From the NCBI GenBank assembly GCA_031272275.1, contig JAISUC010000003.1, positions 1 through 64,000 on the forward strand: a DNA stretch of 64,000 nucleotides, given 5' to 3'. The position numbers were made by a program, and so were the translations under genes. The notes beneath the pieces are model-generated. The model worked only from the letters and a program-made list of their open reading frames with translations, made no database searches and was not told the DNA's origin. Within the stretch, counting starts at the first letter, position 1; each line of letters opens with the position of its first letter. Below are positions 1-9,172 of the stretch, piece by piece. The stretch is from Actinomycetes bacterium. Lineage in GTDB: Bacteria; Actinomycetota; Coriobacteriia; WRKU01; WQUG01.

Positions 1-185
1 ACGCACTCCCCCGACTTATTAGAATGGGGTCGGGTTCGCCCGTTACAGCGAAGGGTGTTAGCACGTTTGACACCTGTTAAGGTCTGCGCGGTGACGTGCA
101 GGCGAACAGAGGTGGTACCGCGGGAATGTTCAGTGTTCGCACCGTTCTCGTCCTCTGGTCAGCATTTGGCCGGAGGATTTTTTAT
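1..185 (+). promoter_or_regulatory. T-box leader (3' part; Stem I probably starts upstream of the window) of the MFS transporter gene
   Basis: Canonical T-box sequence gaacagAGGTGGTACCGCGGgaa at ~105-126. Its 5' arm cagagg can pair with cctctg at 152-157 (antiterminator). The alternative hairpin tcctctggtca-gcatt-tggccggagga is followed by ttttttatt (~151-185) and looks like an intrinsic terminator. Confidence 0.8.
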
Positions 186-249
186 TGCTCCCCCGACCGA
201 ATACACGGGCCCCGTCGGCACAGGCGGGATGAGGAGAAGGAGCAGTTCC

Positions 250-1575
250 ATGAGCAAGGCACAGAAAGTAGCAGTGAATGCGGGCGCATCGGCGCGCTCG
301 CGCACGGTGCCCACAACGCGCAACCGTGCGCAGGTCTTGGTTGCAGGGTCGATTTTGCAGCTGTTCTTGGGTATTTTGTACGTGTGGAGCGTGTTTGTGG
401 CGCCGGTCAGCGAGCTGCACGGCTGGGATCCGGCGGCAGTCAAGCTGACCTCGTCATACATGCTGTGCTGTTTCGCCGTCGGCATTTTGTTGGGAGGCAA
501 ACTGCAGGTGAAAATCGGCACAACCAAAGTCGCGCTGATGGGGGGCTTGGCACTGGCGGTCGGTATGCTGGTGGCGTCCATCGCACCCGACGGGGCGATT
601 TGGCTGCTGTATGCAGGCTATGGTGTCATAGGCGGCCTGGGCGTCGGCATGGGCTATAATGCCTCGCTGACCTCGGCACAACGCGCGTGGCCCGAAAAAC
701 GCGGGCTGGCCATCGGCATCAGCGTGGGCGCGTTCGGCGCGGCTGCCGTGGTGTTCGCGCCGCTGGTCGAATCGATGGTGGGCGCCATCGGCCTGAACCT
801 GTCTCTGCGCATTCTGGCAGCGGCGTTCGCGCTGGTGACCGTGCTGCTGGCACGCTGGATTGTGTTGCTGGATGCGCCGGCACCGGCAGCTGCGGCACAG
901 GCGGCAGTGAAAACCGCGGACGGTGCTGCGGACGCGGCACCCGTCCCTGCGGCGGCCCCGCGTCAGTACACCACCATGCAGATGCTGGGCACGGCGTCGT
1001 GCTGGTGCATCATGCCCTCGCTGATGCTGGGAATCGCCTGCTATTTCGTGTTGAACCCCTCGTTCAAATCACTCGCGCTGGAACGCGGATTGGCGGCCCC
1101 CATGGGCACCGCGCTGGTCATGGTTGCAGGCGTGGCAAACGCACTGGGACGTCTGGGAGTGCCGGCGCTGTCCGACCGACTGGGCAGGCGCGCGGCGGCG
1201 GTACTGATCGGGGCTTTGACCGCGGCATCGGCAGGCATCCTGATTTTCGCCCAAGGCTGGTTGTTCCTGGGCATCGTCGCGGTCGTCGCCTTCTGCTATG
1301 GTGGCTATTCGGGTGTCTACCCGCTGCTGGTGGGTGAGGCCTTCGGCTATGACAACATCGGCGCGAACTGGGGCGCGGTCATGTCGGGATTTGCGGTCTC
1401 GGCACTGATTACCCCGATGCTGATTGCGCTGATTCCCAATCAGATGGTCGTCTTCGTCGTGTTGGCGGTGATGGCAATCGTCAGCGGGCTACTGATTATC
1501 ATTATGCCCAAACAACCGGGCATGCGCCGTGCACGCAAAACGGAAACCCTACCGCGGGCTCCCGAGGCCGCATAG
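250..1575 (+). CDS. MFS transporter, OFA (oxalate/formate antiporter-like) family
   Basis: ORF 55..1575; the likely start is ATG 250 after aggagaaggag. About 12 hydrophobic segments; QLFLGILYVWSVFVAPVSELHGW is typical of the OFA family N-terminus. Confidence 0.75.
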   Translation: MSKAQKVAVNAGASARSRTVPTTRNRAQVLVAGSILQLFLGILYVWSVFVAPVSELHGWDPAAVKLTSSYMLCCFAVGILLGGKLQVKIGTTKVALMGGLALAVGMLVASIAPDGAIWLLYAGYGVIGGLGVGMGYNASLTSAQRAWPEKRGLAIGISVGAFGAAAVVFAPLVESMVGAIGLNLSLRILAAAFALVTVLLARWIVLLDAPAPAAAAQAAVKTADGAADAAPVPAAAPRQYTTMQMLGTASCWCIMPSLMLGIACYFVLNPSFKSLALERGLAAPMGTALVMVAGVANALGRLGVPALSDRLGRRAAAVLIGALTAASAGILIFAQGWLFLGIVAVVAFCYGGYSGVYPLLVGEAFGYDNIGANWGAVMSGFAVSALITPMLIALIPNQMVVFVVLAVMAIVSGLLIIIMPKQPGMRRARKTETLPRAPEAA

Positions 1576-1582
1576 TCCCTGT

Positions 1583-1610
1583 CACATCCACACCCCGCAT
1601 CGTGGATGTG
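1583..1610. terminator. hairpin downstream of the MFS gene
   Basis: CACATCCAC-10 nt-GTGGATGTG, a perfect 9 bp stem just after the stop codon; no clear U-tract. Confidence 0.4.
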
Positions 1611-1720
1611 GCACACGCAGGAGAGGCACCGGGGGAGTCAGAGCTCGGGACGTACTCCCCCGGTGGGTGTCCCCGGTCGCCCGGACGTTGTTTCGCTGTT
1701 TCGTGTGCTAGGATACCGAT

Positions 1721-2494
1721 ATGAGCGATGATCATCCAGACAGCCACCACATTCGCGCGGTCACCTTTGACCTGTCGGGCACGCTGGCGGCGCACACCGG
1801 GTTTCCCGCCGACTGGGCAGCCACGGCAAACGGTGCGCTGACGGCGGCGGCGGGCACTTGGCAGGTCACACCGACGGCACCCCAGCTGGATGCGGCACGC
1901 GAATGGCTGCTGGAGCAAAACCCGATGCGCAACCCGCGCCTGCACGAACTGAGTGCCGAGGAAATGTTCCGTCCGCTGTTCGGCCACCTGGATGTGCCGC
2001 CGGATCTGGACCTGACGCGCGCGATCGAAATCTACTATGACCATTTCGCTGTTGGAATCGAGCCCTTTGCTGAAAGCGCCGATGTCGTGCGCGCGCTGCT
2101 GGACGCACAGGTTCCGGTGGGTATCCTCAGCGATGTGCCGTCCGGAATGCCGCGGCAGCGCACGCTGGATGACATCGCCAGCTTGGGCGCCGATATTCTG
2201 GCGCGGCTGCGGCCCTATACGCTGACCTCGTCCGAGGTCGGCATGCGCAAACCGTCACCCGACGGGTTTATGCAATTGGCTGCATTATTACGAGTACGTC
2301 CCGCAGATATGCTGTATATCGGAAACGAGCGCTGTGACATCGACGGTGCCCACAGTGTGGGGGCGACCGCAGCCCTAGTCTGGCGCAAAGACGGGCCGGC
2401 ACCCGATTGGGGTCAGGAGCTGACCTGGACCGATTTGCGACCGGTGTTGAACATATTGAGCGACGGGGAGCCATGGAGACGCGCACGCGCATAG
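1721..2494 (+). CDS. HAD-superfamily hydrolase
   Basis: N-terminal VTFDLSGTL (DxxGT-like), GILSDVPSG, KPSPDGF and MLYIGNERCDIDGA match HAD motifs I-IV. Confidence 0.7.
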   Translation: MSDDHPDSHHIRAVTFDLSGTLAAHTGFPADWAATANGALTAAAGTWQVTPTAPQLDAAREWLLEQNPMRNPRLHELSAEEMFRPLFGHLDVPPDLDLTRAIEIYYDHFAVGIEPFAESADVVRALLDAQVPVGILSDVPSGMPRQRTLDDIASLGADILARLRPYTLTSSEVGMRKPSPDGFMQLAALLRVRPADMLYIGNERCDIDGAHSVGATAALVWRKDGPAPDWGQELTWTDLRPVLNILSDGEPWRRARA

Positions 2495-2976
2495 TGAAAC
2501 TGGTGCATACGGCGCTGTTTGCAGCGCTGATATTCGCGCTGACCTTTCTGGTGCGGGTGCCGATTCCGTTGACATCGGGCGGTTACGTGAACTTGGGCGA
2601 TACGGCGGTCTTTCTGGCAGCGGCGCTGATCGGAGGACCTGCGGCCGCGGTTGCGGCGGGCGTGGGCTCGGCATTGGCCGATGTCGCCGCAGGATATGCG
2701 TTGTACGCGCCTGCGACCCTGGTGATCAAGGCACTGATGGGCTTGGTCTGCGGAGCCCTGGTTGCGCGCCGCCCGGGTGTGCGCGCATTTGTGGTGGCGG
2801 CGCTGGTCGCGGGTGCGGTGATGGTTGTCGGCTATGCCCTGTATGAATCGGCGCTGTACGGCGTGCGCTATGCCCTGCTGGCGGCGGGATTCAACTGCAT
2901 CCAGTGGGGGGCATCGGTTCTCTGCGCGGGACTGCTGTATCCGGTGGCGCGGCGCGTCGGCGCACTCAGCACCTGA
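2473..2976 (+). CDS. ECF-type transporter substrate-specific (S) component
   Basis: Start ATG 2473 inside ORF 2407..2976. Small polytopic protein with GGYVNLGDTAVFLAAALIGGPAAAVAAGVGSALADVAAGY, typical of ECF S components. Confidence 0.7.
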   Translation: METRTRIVKLVHTALFAALIFALTFLVRVPIPLTSGGYVNLGDTAVFLAAALIGGPAAAVAAGVGSALADVAAGYALYAPATLVIKALMGLVCGALVARRPGVRAFVVAALVAGAVMVVGYALYESALYGVRYALLAAGFNCIQWGASVLCAGLLYPVARRVGALST

Positions 2977-2987
2977 AACCTTCAAAC

Positions 2988-3560
2988 ATCAATGCGAGCG
3001 CGGAGCGCGCGCGGCAATACAGCGGGTGTGCGGCATCACCCCACCAACGTCATTGCGAGGCGGCGTAGCCGCCGCGGCAATCCACCGGGGCGGGAGGACA
3101 CCCGCCCCGGATCAATGATTCGGATGCGCGTAAACGCGCATCCTCAACGTTATGTGTTCGCGCAACGAAACCCGGTTTCGCTCACAGCCAGACTTTTTCG
3201 CGAAACGGAAAAGCTCGTTTCGCTCTGGGGGCGGCACGGTGTGCCGCGCTACGAGGATTACTTCGATTGAATATTTACTGATTGACTATTGGTCATATCG
3301 TCGGTTTGGATATATCACCTGCAATTGCAGGACGCCCTGTAGGGGGGCACTCCGTGCCCCCGCGTGGCGACGACAGCCGCCACATAACAGATCCCGTGGC
3401 GTGCTTTTCGCCACGGGGACAATGGACCGGCGTGCATTCGGAAAGCAGGGTTCAATTGCAGGAATCCCTGTAGGGGGGCACTCCGTGCCCCCGCGTGGCG
3501 ACGGTAGTCGCCGGATAACAGGTCCCGTCACGCAGCGCGTGACGGGGCATTAACCGGTGC
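2988..3560. repeat. Intergenic mosaic of palindromic repeats (copy 1)
   Basis: Successive palindromes: CATTGCGAGgcggcgtagccgccgcGGCAATCCA; CCGGGGCGGGaggacaCCCGCCCCGG; atcaatgattcggATGCGCGtaaaCGCGCATcc; gaaacggaaaagctcgtttc; and ctgtaGGGGGGCACtccGTGCCCCCgcgtggcgac (twice, ~3341 and ~3471). Confidence 0.8.
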
Positions 3561-3656
3561 GACGGCCACGGGTGCACAGCAGCGGTGGTGCGGGATGGCG
3601 CGGCGCGTCGGGACGTACTCCCCCCCGGGTGTTTTTGAATTTTCAGTGGACGAAAT

Positions 3657-3685
3657 TTGCATACCGGGGCGCAATCCGCTAGCAT
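3657..3685 (+). promoter_or_regulatory. Putative sigma70-type promoter of rplM-rpsI
   Basis: TTGCAT-N17-TAGCAT about 55 nt upstream of the rplM start. Confidence 0.45.
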
Positions 3686-3740
3686 AGGAAAGTTCGATTT
3701 CACAGCCCCGTGAGAACACACGAACAACGTAGGAGGAACC

Positions 3741-4175
3741 GTGAGTACGTATTACGCGAAGCCCGGCGAGGTCCAGCGCGAATGGTTGTTGGTCGATGCG
3801 ACCGACAAAGTGCTGGGACGGCTCGCCACACAGATTGCGGCGATCTTGAAAGGCAAGACAAAGCCGCAGTACACACCGCATACCGATGTCGGTGATTTTG
3901 TCATTGTCATCAATGCGGATAAGGTGCGCTTGACCGGTAACAAGGCCGATCAGAAGACCTATTATTCGCACAGCGGATATCCGGGTGGCCTGAAAGAGGT
4001 CCCCTATGAGCGGATGTTGGAGCGTCACCCCGAGCGCATCATCGAGAAAGCGGTCAAGGGTATGCTGCCGAAGAACACCTTGGGTCGCATGATGGGCAAA
4101 AAGCTGAAGGTCTATGCCGGACCCGAGCATCCGCACACGGCACAGAATCCCCGCACAATCGAGTTGGAGGCATAA
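3741..4175 (+). CDS. rplM: 50S ribosomal protein L13
   Basis: [38 protein letters not shown]...[19 protein letters not shown]...[13 protein letters not shown] aggagg. Confidence 0.97.
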   Translation: MSTYYAKPGEVQREWLLVDATDKVLGRLATQIAAILKGKTKPQYTPHTDVGDFVIVINADKVRLTGNKADQKTYYSHSGYPGGLKEVPYERMLERHPERIIEKAVKGMLPKNTLGRMMGKKLKVYAGPEHPHTAQNPRTIELEA

Positions 4176-4177
4176 CG

Positions 4178-4900
4178 ATGGCTGAGAACACAAACCCCGA
4201 AGTGACTGAAGAAGCCGTATCGGCTGACGCTGCCGCCCCGGCGGAAGCCGTCGAGACTGCTGCGGAGGAAAAGCCCGCCAAAAAGCCGGCTGCGAAAAAG
4301 CCCGCCGCTGCAAAGAAGCCTGCTGCAAAGAAAGCGGATGCGGAGGGCGAGGACGCGGTCGAGAAAAAAACCGCCGCCAAAAAGCCGGCTGCCAAAAAGC
4401 CCGCCGCCCCAAAGAAGCCTGCGGCAAAGAAGACGGACGCCGTACCTGCGGACGCAGCTGCGACTGCAACCGGCAAGAAAAAGCCCCGTCCCAAGGTCGA
4501 CCTGCCGAAACCGGCAGTTGACTATCGTGGAACCGGACGTCGCAAGAACGCGATTGCGCGCGTGCGCATCTTTGCCGGCACCGGTCAGATTTTCTGCAAC
4601 GGATTGCCCGCCGCCGATTATTTCGGTCGTGAGCAGTTGGTGAACTTCGTCAAGACCCCGTTCAAGACGGTCGACGCCGCCGACCAGTTTGACGTGATTG
4701 CGCTGCTGAACGGCGGCGGCAAGAGCGGTCAGGCGGGTGCTTTGCGTCACGGTATCGCCCGTGCCCTGCTGGACGCGAGCGAGGATTACCGCGCCGACTT
4801 GAAAAAGGCCGGTCTGTTGAGCCGCGACCCCCGTATGGTCGAGCGCAAGAAGTACGGTCTGAAAAAAGCCCGCAAGCGTCCGCAGTTCTCAAAGCGCTAG
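4178..4900 (+). CDS. rpsI: 30S ribosomal protein S9 with long Lys/Ala/Pro-rich N-terminal extension
   Basis: C-terminal half [27 protein letters not shown]...[17 protein letters not shown]...[24 protein letters not shown] is S9. It is preceded by about 110 residues of KPAAKK repeats. Confidence 0.96.
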   Translation: MAENTNPEVTEEAVSADAAAPAEAVETAAEEKPAKKPAAKKPAAAKKPAAKKADAEGEDAVEKKTAAKKPAAKKPAAPKKPAAKKTDAVPADAAATATGKKKPRPKVDLPKPAVDYRGTGRRKNAIARVRIFAGTGQIFCNGLPAADYFGREQLVNFVKTPFKTVDAADQFDVIALLNGGGKSGQAGALRHGIARALLDASEDYRADLKKAGLLSRDPRMVERKKYGLKKARKRPQFSKR

Positions 4901-4940
4901 TATTTTCGGTATTTCGGTATTTCGGTACCGGGCGCACGCT

Positions 4941-4963
4941 GTTCGGTGCCGGTGGCACCGAAC
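4941..4963. terminator. Perfect hairpin after rpsI
   Basis: GTTCGGTGCC-ggt-GGCACCGAAC, 10 bp stem and 3 nt loop; preceded by tatttcgg direct repeats (~4903-4925). Confidence 0.4.
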
Positions 4964-5002
4964 GCGCAGCGGGTGCAGCGGTTCTGATGCATCTGGGATA
5001 AT

Positions 5003-5028
5003 GAAAGCCCGCCTTGGTGCGGGCTTTC
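5003..5028 (+). terminator. Intrinsic-terminator-like hairpin of rplM-rpsI
   Basis: GAAAGCCCGC-cttggt-GCGGGCTTTC followed by tgttt. Confidence 0.6.
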
Positions 5029-5092
5029 TGTTTATCTTGCATACGACGTGGGACGACCGGCGGACAGCCGGGAACAGATGTAGAAAGGTTAG

Positions 5093-6448
5093 GTGGCACC
5101 CTTGGCTGGTAAGCTCTTTGGAACTGACGGCATTCGTGCCGTTGCGAATACGGTGTTGACCCCCGAGATGGCCTTTCGTCTGGGGCGTGCCGTGGTGGAG
5201 GTTTTGGGTTCGGGCTCGCAACGTCCCCGTGTTCTGATCGGGCGCGATACCCGCCGTTCAGGTGAAATGTTAGAGGCGGCGTTGGCTGCCGGCATCACCA
5301 GCGCCGGTGGCGATGCGCTGTCTGCGGGCGTGATTCCGACACCGGCGATCGCGCTGTTGCTGCGCGACTACGACGCGAGCTGTGGTGTGGTGATTTCGGC
5401 CAGCCATAACCCCCCCGAATACAACGGGCTGAAGGTCTTTTCTGCGGACGGCTACAAGCTGGATGACGCTGACCAGGATGCCATCGAGGCGCTGCTGACC
5501 GGGCCTGTGGATGATCCGACCGCACGTCTGACCGGTGCGGCACTGGGTCGCACGGTCACCTTGCCGGACGCGACCGAGCGCTATATCCGATACATGGTCG
5601 ATGTGCTGGGACGCGGTGCCCTGAACGGTCTGAAGGTTGCCATCGACTGTGGGCATGGGGCGGCGCATACGGCGACCCCTGTGGCTTTCCACCGGCTGGG
5701 CGCACAGGTCAAGGCGATCAACGCCGACTACAACGGAGACGATATCAACGTCGGTGTGGGTTCGACGCATATGGATGTCATCGCGGACTTGGTGAAATCC
5801 GGCGATTTTGACCTGGGTATTGCTCACGACGGCGACGCCGACCGGATGCTTGCGACCGATGAAAACGGCGAAATCATCGACGGGGATTGCCTGCTGGCCA
5901 TTGCGGCGAAATACCTGCAGGATACCGACCGTCTGCCGGTTCCCGTGGTGGTAGGCACCGTCATGAGCAACATGGGGCTGCCTCGCGCGCTGGCTGACCT
6001 GGGTATCCGGTTCGAGGCCACCGCCGTGGGCGACCGTTACGTGCTGGAACGCATGCGCGAAACCGGTGCCGTGTTGGGTGGCGAACAGTCCGGCCACGTT
6101 ATCTATCTGCAGTACAACACGACCGGGGACGGCCTGCTGTCTGCCCTGATGTTGGCGGCGGCGGTCAAGCACGCGGGCAAACCGGCATCCGAACTGGCGC
6201 GCATCATGACCCGCTATCCCCAAGTGACTGAAAACGTCACCGTTACCAGCAAGGCACTGGACGACAACGCAGCCGTCACCGCCGCCATTCAGGCCGCAGC
6301 CGATGCGCTGGCAGACGACGGACGCGTGCTGGTTCGCGCCAGCGGGACCGAGCCTTTGGTTCGCGTCATGGTCGAGGCAGCCGATACCGACCGTGCCGCC
6401 CGTATCGCGTCCGACCTGGCAGCTGTGGTGCAGGAACACTTAGGGTAA
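5093..6448 (+). CDS. glmM: Phosphoglucosamine mutase
   Basis: GKLFGTDGIRAVANTVLTPEMAFRLGRA, catalytic SASHNPPEYNGLKVF, GDADRM, RASGTEPLVRVMVEA; GTG start. Confidence 0.95.
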   Translation: MAPLAGKLFGTDGIRAVANTVLTPEMAFRLGRAVVEVLGSGSQRPRVLIGRDTRRSGEMLEAALAAGITSAGGDALSAGVIPTPAIALLLRDYDASCGVVISASHNPPEYNGLKVFSADGYKLDDADQDAIEALLTGPVDDPTARLTGAALGRTVTLPDATERYIRYMVDVLGRGALNGLKVAIDCGHGAAHTATPVAFHRLGAQVKAINADYNGDDINVGVGSTHMDVIADLVKSGDFDLGIAHDGDADRMLATDENGEIIDGDCLLAIAAKYLQDTDRLPVPVVVGTVMSNMGLPRALADLGIRFEATAVGDRYVLERMRETGAVLGGEQSGHVIYLQYNTTGDGLLSALMLAAAVKHAGKPASELARIMTRYPQVTENVTVTSKALDDNAAVTAAIQAAADALADDGRVLVRASGTEPLVRVMVEAADTDRAARIASDLAAVVQEHLG

Positions 6449-6534
6449 AATGTGACAGGTACGATGCATTTCAACCCTACGAGAGGCGCGCAGTCCGGGT
6501 ACGACTGCAGCCGGAAATAGATGGAGAGAGAACT

Positions 6535-6837
6535 ATGTATGCACTGGGTAAGGATGGAAAATTGTTCGGACGCCGTCTGCAGGACGTGGACGGCGAGCAG
6601 AAACTGGTGTACGACCTCAGTTTCGAGATGAAGGATTACGACGACGGGTTCGTCACCAAGCGCTTCACCGACGACGAGGGTATGCTGGTCTTCAAAGAGC
6701 GCGAGGATATCGATGCCTATCTCGCCCAAAAGTGGTATCACGCAGAAACCGAAGACGAAATCATGCAGGACAAAGACGAAATGGAAATCGTCGATTTTGA
6801 CCTGTTGCACTCACGCCGGCACGGCGAAAAGGCCTAA
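6535..6837 (+). CDS. Small conserved-looking acidic protein of unknown function
   Basis: 100 aa ORF with ATG, upstream ggagagag and coherent codon bias. Confidence 0.6.
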   Translation: MYALGKDGKLFGRRLQDVDGEQKLVYDLSFEMKDYDDGFVTKRFTDDEGMLVFKEREDIDAYLAQKWYHAETEDEIMQDKDEMEIVDFDLLHSRRHGEKA

Positions 6838-8121
6838 GTACTGCGGTAACACCACGTCCGCATCGAAATGCGACCTGGCGTAGGCATATTGTGCCTGCGC
6901 CAGTTCTTTTCGCAGGCCGGCCCCACACATATCCCCCAGCAGAACTGCCACCTGATTCGGGCTCGCATCGCATAACGCCCGTTCGTCACGCACCACATCG
7001 ATGATTCCTCGGGAGTACGTCCCGCAGACCGCTTGACCCGCGGCGATTTGCTCCATCAGTGACCGGGGCAGCCCCTCGCGTACTGAAACCAGCGCGCCGA
7101 AATCGCCGGCCGCCAGCGCCCGCAACAGTTCGGGGCGGTCCAGGTGCCCGGTGAAATGCACCGGCAGCCGCTCGCGTGCAACCCGCAGGCGCAACTGCTG
7201 CTCCAACGGACCGGTCCCCACAAACAACAGGTGCAGGTTCTGTGCGTCGGTACCGGCGGCCGTGGTAGCGGCGTCGGCGCCGGCGGTGTCACCGCGCAGC
7301 GCGCTCAGGGCATCCAGCAGCAGCCCGTGGCGTTTATTCTCATTCATTTCCGCAACCACGCAGCACAGGGGTGCCTCGGGTGGGATTGCGTACTGTGCGC
7401 GAACCGCGCGACGCTCGGACACAGCAACGCCGCCGACATCAAACTCCCCCATGTCGATACCGATGCCGTCGATGCGCAGGACTGCGGTGCGGCTTATCGT
7501 GCAGGCGGCAACCATCGCGCGTGCCGCCGCTTCGTCGATGTCGTTCATTACGGTCAGGATGTCGGTCGCGGGCAGGCAGGCGGTTTCGGCGCGGCGGAAC
7601 AGGGCGGGTGCGACGCCGCGCGCGCCGGGAAAAAAGTGAAAGCCGTGACAGGTGTAGATGATGCGGGGGCGCAGGTCCGGGCAGCTGTTATCGCCGTCAC
7701 GCCCCGCGGCACCGCCGGCACCGCCACCCCCGTCGTGTCCGCCACCTGCGCGCATCCCGCGCAGCGCCAGCCGCGTCATGCAGCTGGCGATGGGGGTGTG
7801 GGTGTGAATGACGTCGTAGTTGCCGGCGCGGACCAGCGTCCGCACCTGCCGCGCAATCGCCGGATAGCATGCAAACGAGGCGACCGAGCGGCTCCAGTTG
7901 ACGGTGTGTATCCGGTCGAATTCGGCAGCCAGCGTGTCGGATGCACCCACGGTCCCGCGTACCCGGTCGCTTGCCGCGCACAGGGCATCGACCTGCCAAC
8001 CGCGACTGCGCAGCGCCCTTGCCAGCGGCAACAAAAAGGCGCGCAGGGTGACCGGCACCGTTGTGACGAACAGCGCCCTGCCGCCTGCAGGTACGTCCCC
8101 GTGTTTCGCCTGTGTTTCCAC
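6811..8121 (-). CDS. Glycosyltransferase (family 4-like)
   Basis: N-terminal ALFVTTVPVTLRAFLLPLARALRSRGWQVDALCA, HTHTPIASCMTRLALR, LLFVGTGPLEQQLRLRV and SVREGLPRSLMEQIAAGQAVCG are typical of GT4 enzymes. Confidence 0.8.
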   Translation of the reverse strand: METQAKHGDVPAGGRALFVTTVPVTLRAFLLPLARALRSRGWQVDALCAASDRVRGTVGASDTLAAEFDRIHTVNWSRSVASFACYPAIARQVRTLVRAGNYDVIHTHTPIASCMTRLALRGMRAGGGHDGGGGAGGAAGRDGDNSCPDLRPRIIYTCHGFHFFPGARGVAPALFRRAETACLPATDILTVMNDIDEAAARAMVAACTISRTAVLRIDGIGIDMGEFDVGGVAVSERRAVRAQYAIPPEAPLCCVVAEMNENKRHGLLLDALSALRGDTAGADAATTAAGTDAQNLHLLFVGTGPLEQQLRLRVARERLPVHFTGHLDRPELLRALAAGDFGALVSVREGLPRSLMEQIAAGQAVCGTYSRGIIDVVRDERALCDASPNQVAVLLGDMCGAGLRKELAQAQYAYARSHFDADVVLPQYLGLFAVPA

Positions 8122-8126
8122 GGCAC

Positions 8127-8165
8127 CAGTCTAGCACGGGGATGCTTCCGGTCCGTGCTAGACTG
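8127..8165. promoter_or_regulatory. 13 bp perfect inverted repeat in the divergent glycosyltransferase/nadE promoter region
   Basis: CAGTCTAGCACGG-ggatgcttccggt-CCGTGCTAGACTG; each arm carries a TAGACT -10-like hexamer pointing to its own gene. Confidence 0.6.
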
Positions 8166-8170
8166 ACTAT

Positions 8171-9169
8171 GTGGACAGACGCACACGTGACTGTGGGGCA
8201 GGAGATGGGAACACCATGACCGGGACAGAAAACGAATCACCAACCGGCGCGCAGGGCGGCGTGCAGGATGCCGCGCCGACCGCTGCAACTGCAACCGCGC
8301 CTAACAGCGCGCCCGCCGCGCCGCACACCGCCAACTGGAACCTCGACTCGCTGGCGGCGCGCGGCATCGACCCTAACGCGGCCTACGACTCGCTGGTCGA
8401 ACAGACCGCGGCGGCCATCCACGCGGCCGGCTTCACGCACGCGCTGATCGGCCTGTCGGGCGGCATCGACTCGTCGCTGACCGCGACCATCGCCGTTGAC
8501 GCGCTGGGTGCCGACTGCGTGCACGGCGCGCTGATGCCGTCGCCCTATTCCAGCCGGGGTAGCCTGCTCGACGCGAACCAGCTTGCAACCAATCTGAACA
8601 TCTCCACCCACACGCTGCCCATCACGCCGGTTTTCAACGCATTTCGCGCCACACTCGCCCCCGTGTTCCGTGACGCACCACCCGACGTGACCGAAGAAAA
8701 CCTCCAAGCCCGCATCCGCGGCACGCTGCTCATGGCGCTCTCGAACAAGTTCGACTGGTTCGTCCTCGCCACCGGCAACCTCAGCGAAGCCGCGATGGGC
8801 TACGCCACCCTCTACGGCGACATGGTGGGCTCGTTTGCGCCGCTCGCCCCGTTGCTGAAAGCCTGGGTCTACGAACTGGCCCACGTCCGCAACATTCGCG
8901 CCGCCGCCGCCGGCCACACCCCCCCGATTCCGCCCGCCGCACTCACCAAAGAACCCTCCGCCGAACTTTCCGCAGGTCAAACCGACCGCGACGCCCTGGG
9001 CGGCTATGAACACCTCGACCCGGTGCTCTATCGCCATCTGTTCTGCGCCGCCGACGCGGATGCGCTGATTGCCGCAGGCTTCGACGCCGACTACGTCACC
9101 ACCACGCTCAATCGCTACCGTTCGATGCAATTCAAACGCGACTTGGCCTGCCCGGGTGCTATCCTTTGA
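8171..9169 (+). CDS. nadE: NAD synthetase (ATP-pyrophosphatase type)
   Basis: LIGLSGGIDSSLTATIAVDALG (SGGxDS P-loop), MPSPYSSRGSLLDA, LMALSNKFDWFVLATGNLSEAAMGYATLYGDMVGSFAPLAPLLKAWVYELA. Start codon uncertain. Confidence 0.9.
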   Translation: MDRRTRDCGAGDGNTMTGTENESPTGAQGGVQDAAPTAATATAPNSAPAAPHTANWNLDSLAARGIDPNAAYDSLVEQTAAAIHAAGFTHALIGLSGGIDSSLTATIAVDALGADCVHGALMPSPYSSRGSLLDANQLATNLNISTHTLPITPVFNAFRATLAPVFRDAPPDVTEENLQARIRGTLLMALSNKFDWFVLATGNLSEAAMGYATLYGDMVGSFAPLAPLLKAWVYELAHVRNIRAAAAGHTPPIPPAALTKEPSAELSAGQTDRDALGGYEHLDPVLYRHLFCAADADALIAAGFDADYVTTTLNRYRSMQFKRDLACPGAIL

Positions 9170-9172
9170 ACC

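Noticed and set aside
2291-2304. cgagtacgtcccgca in the HAD gene as a dispersed-motif copy
   Set aside because: It lacks the GGG arm and encodes the normal family motif (RVRPADMLYIGN); not counted.
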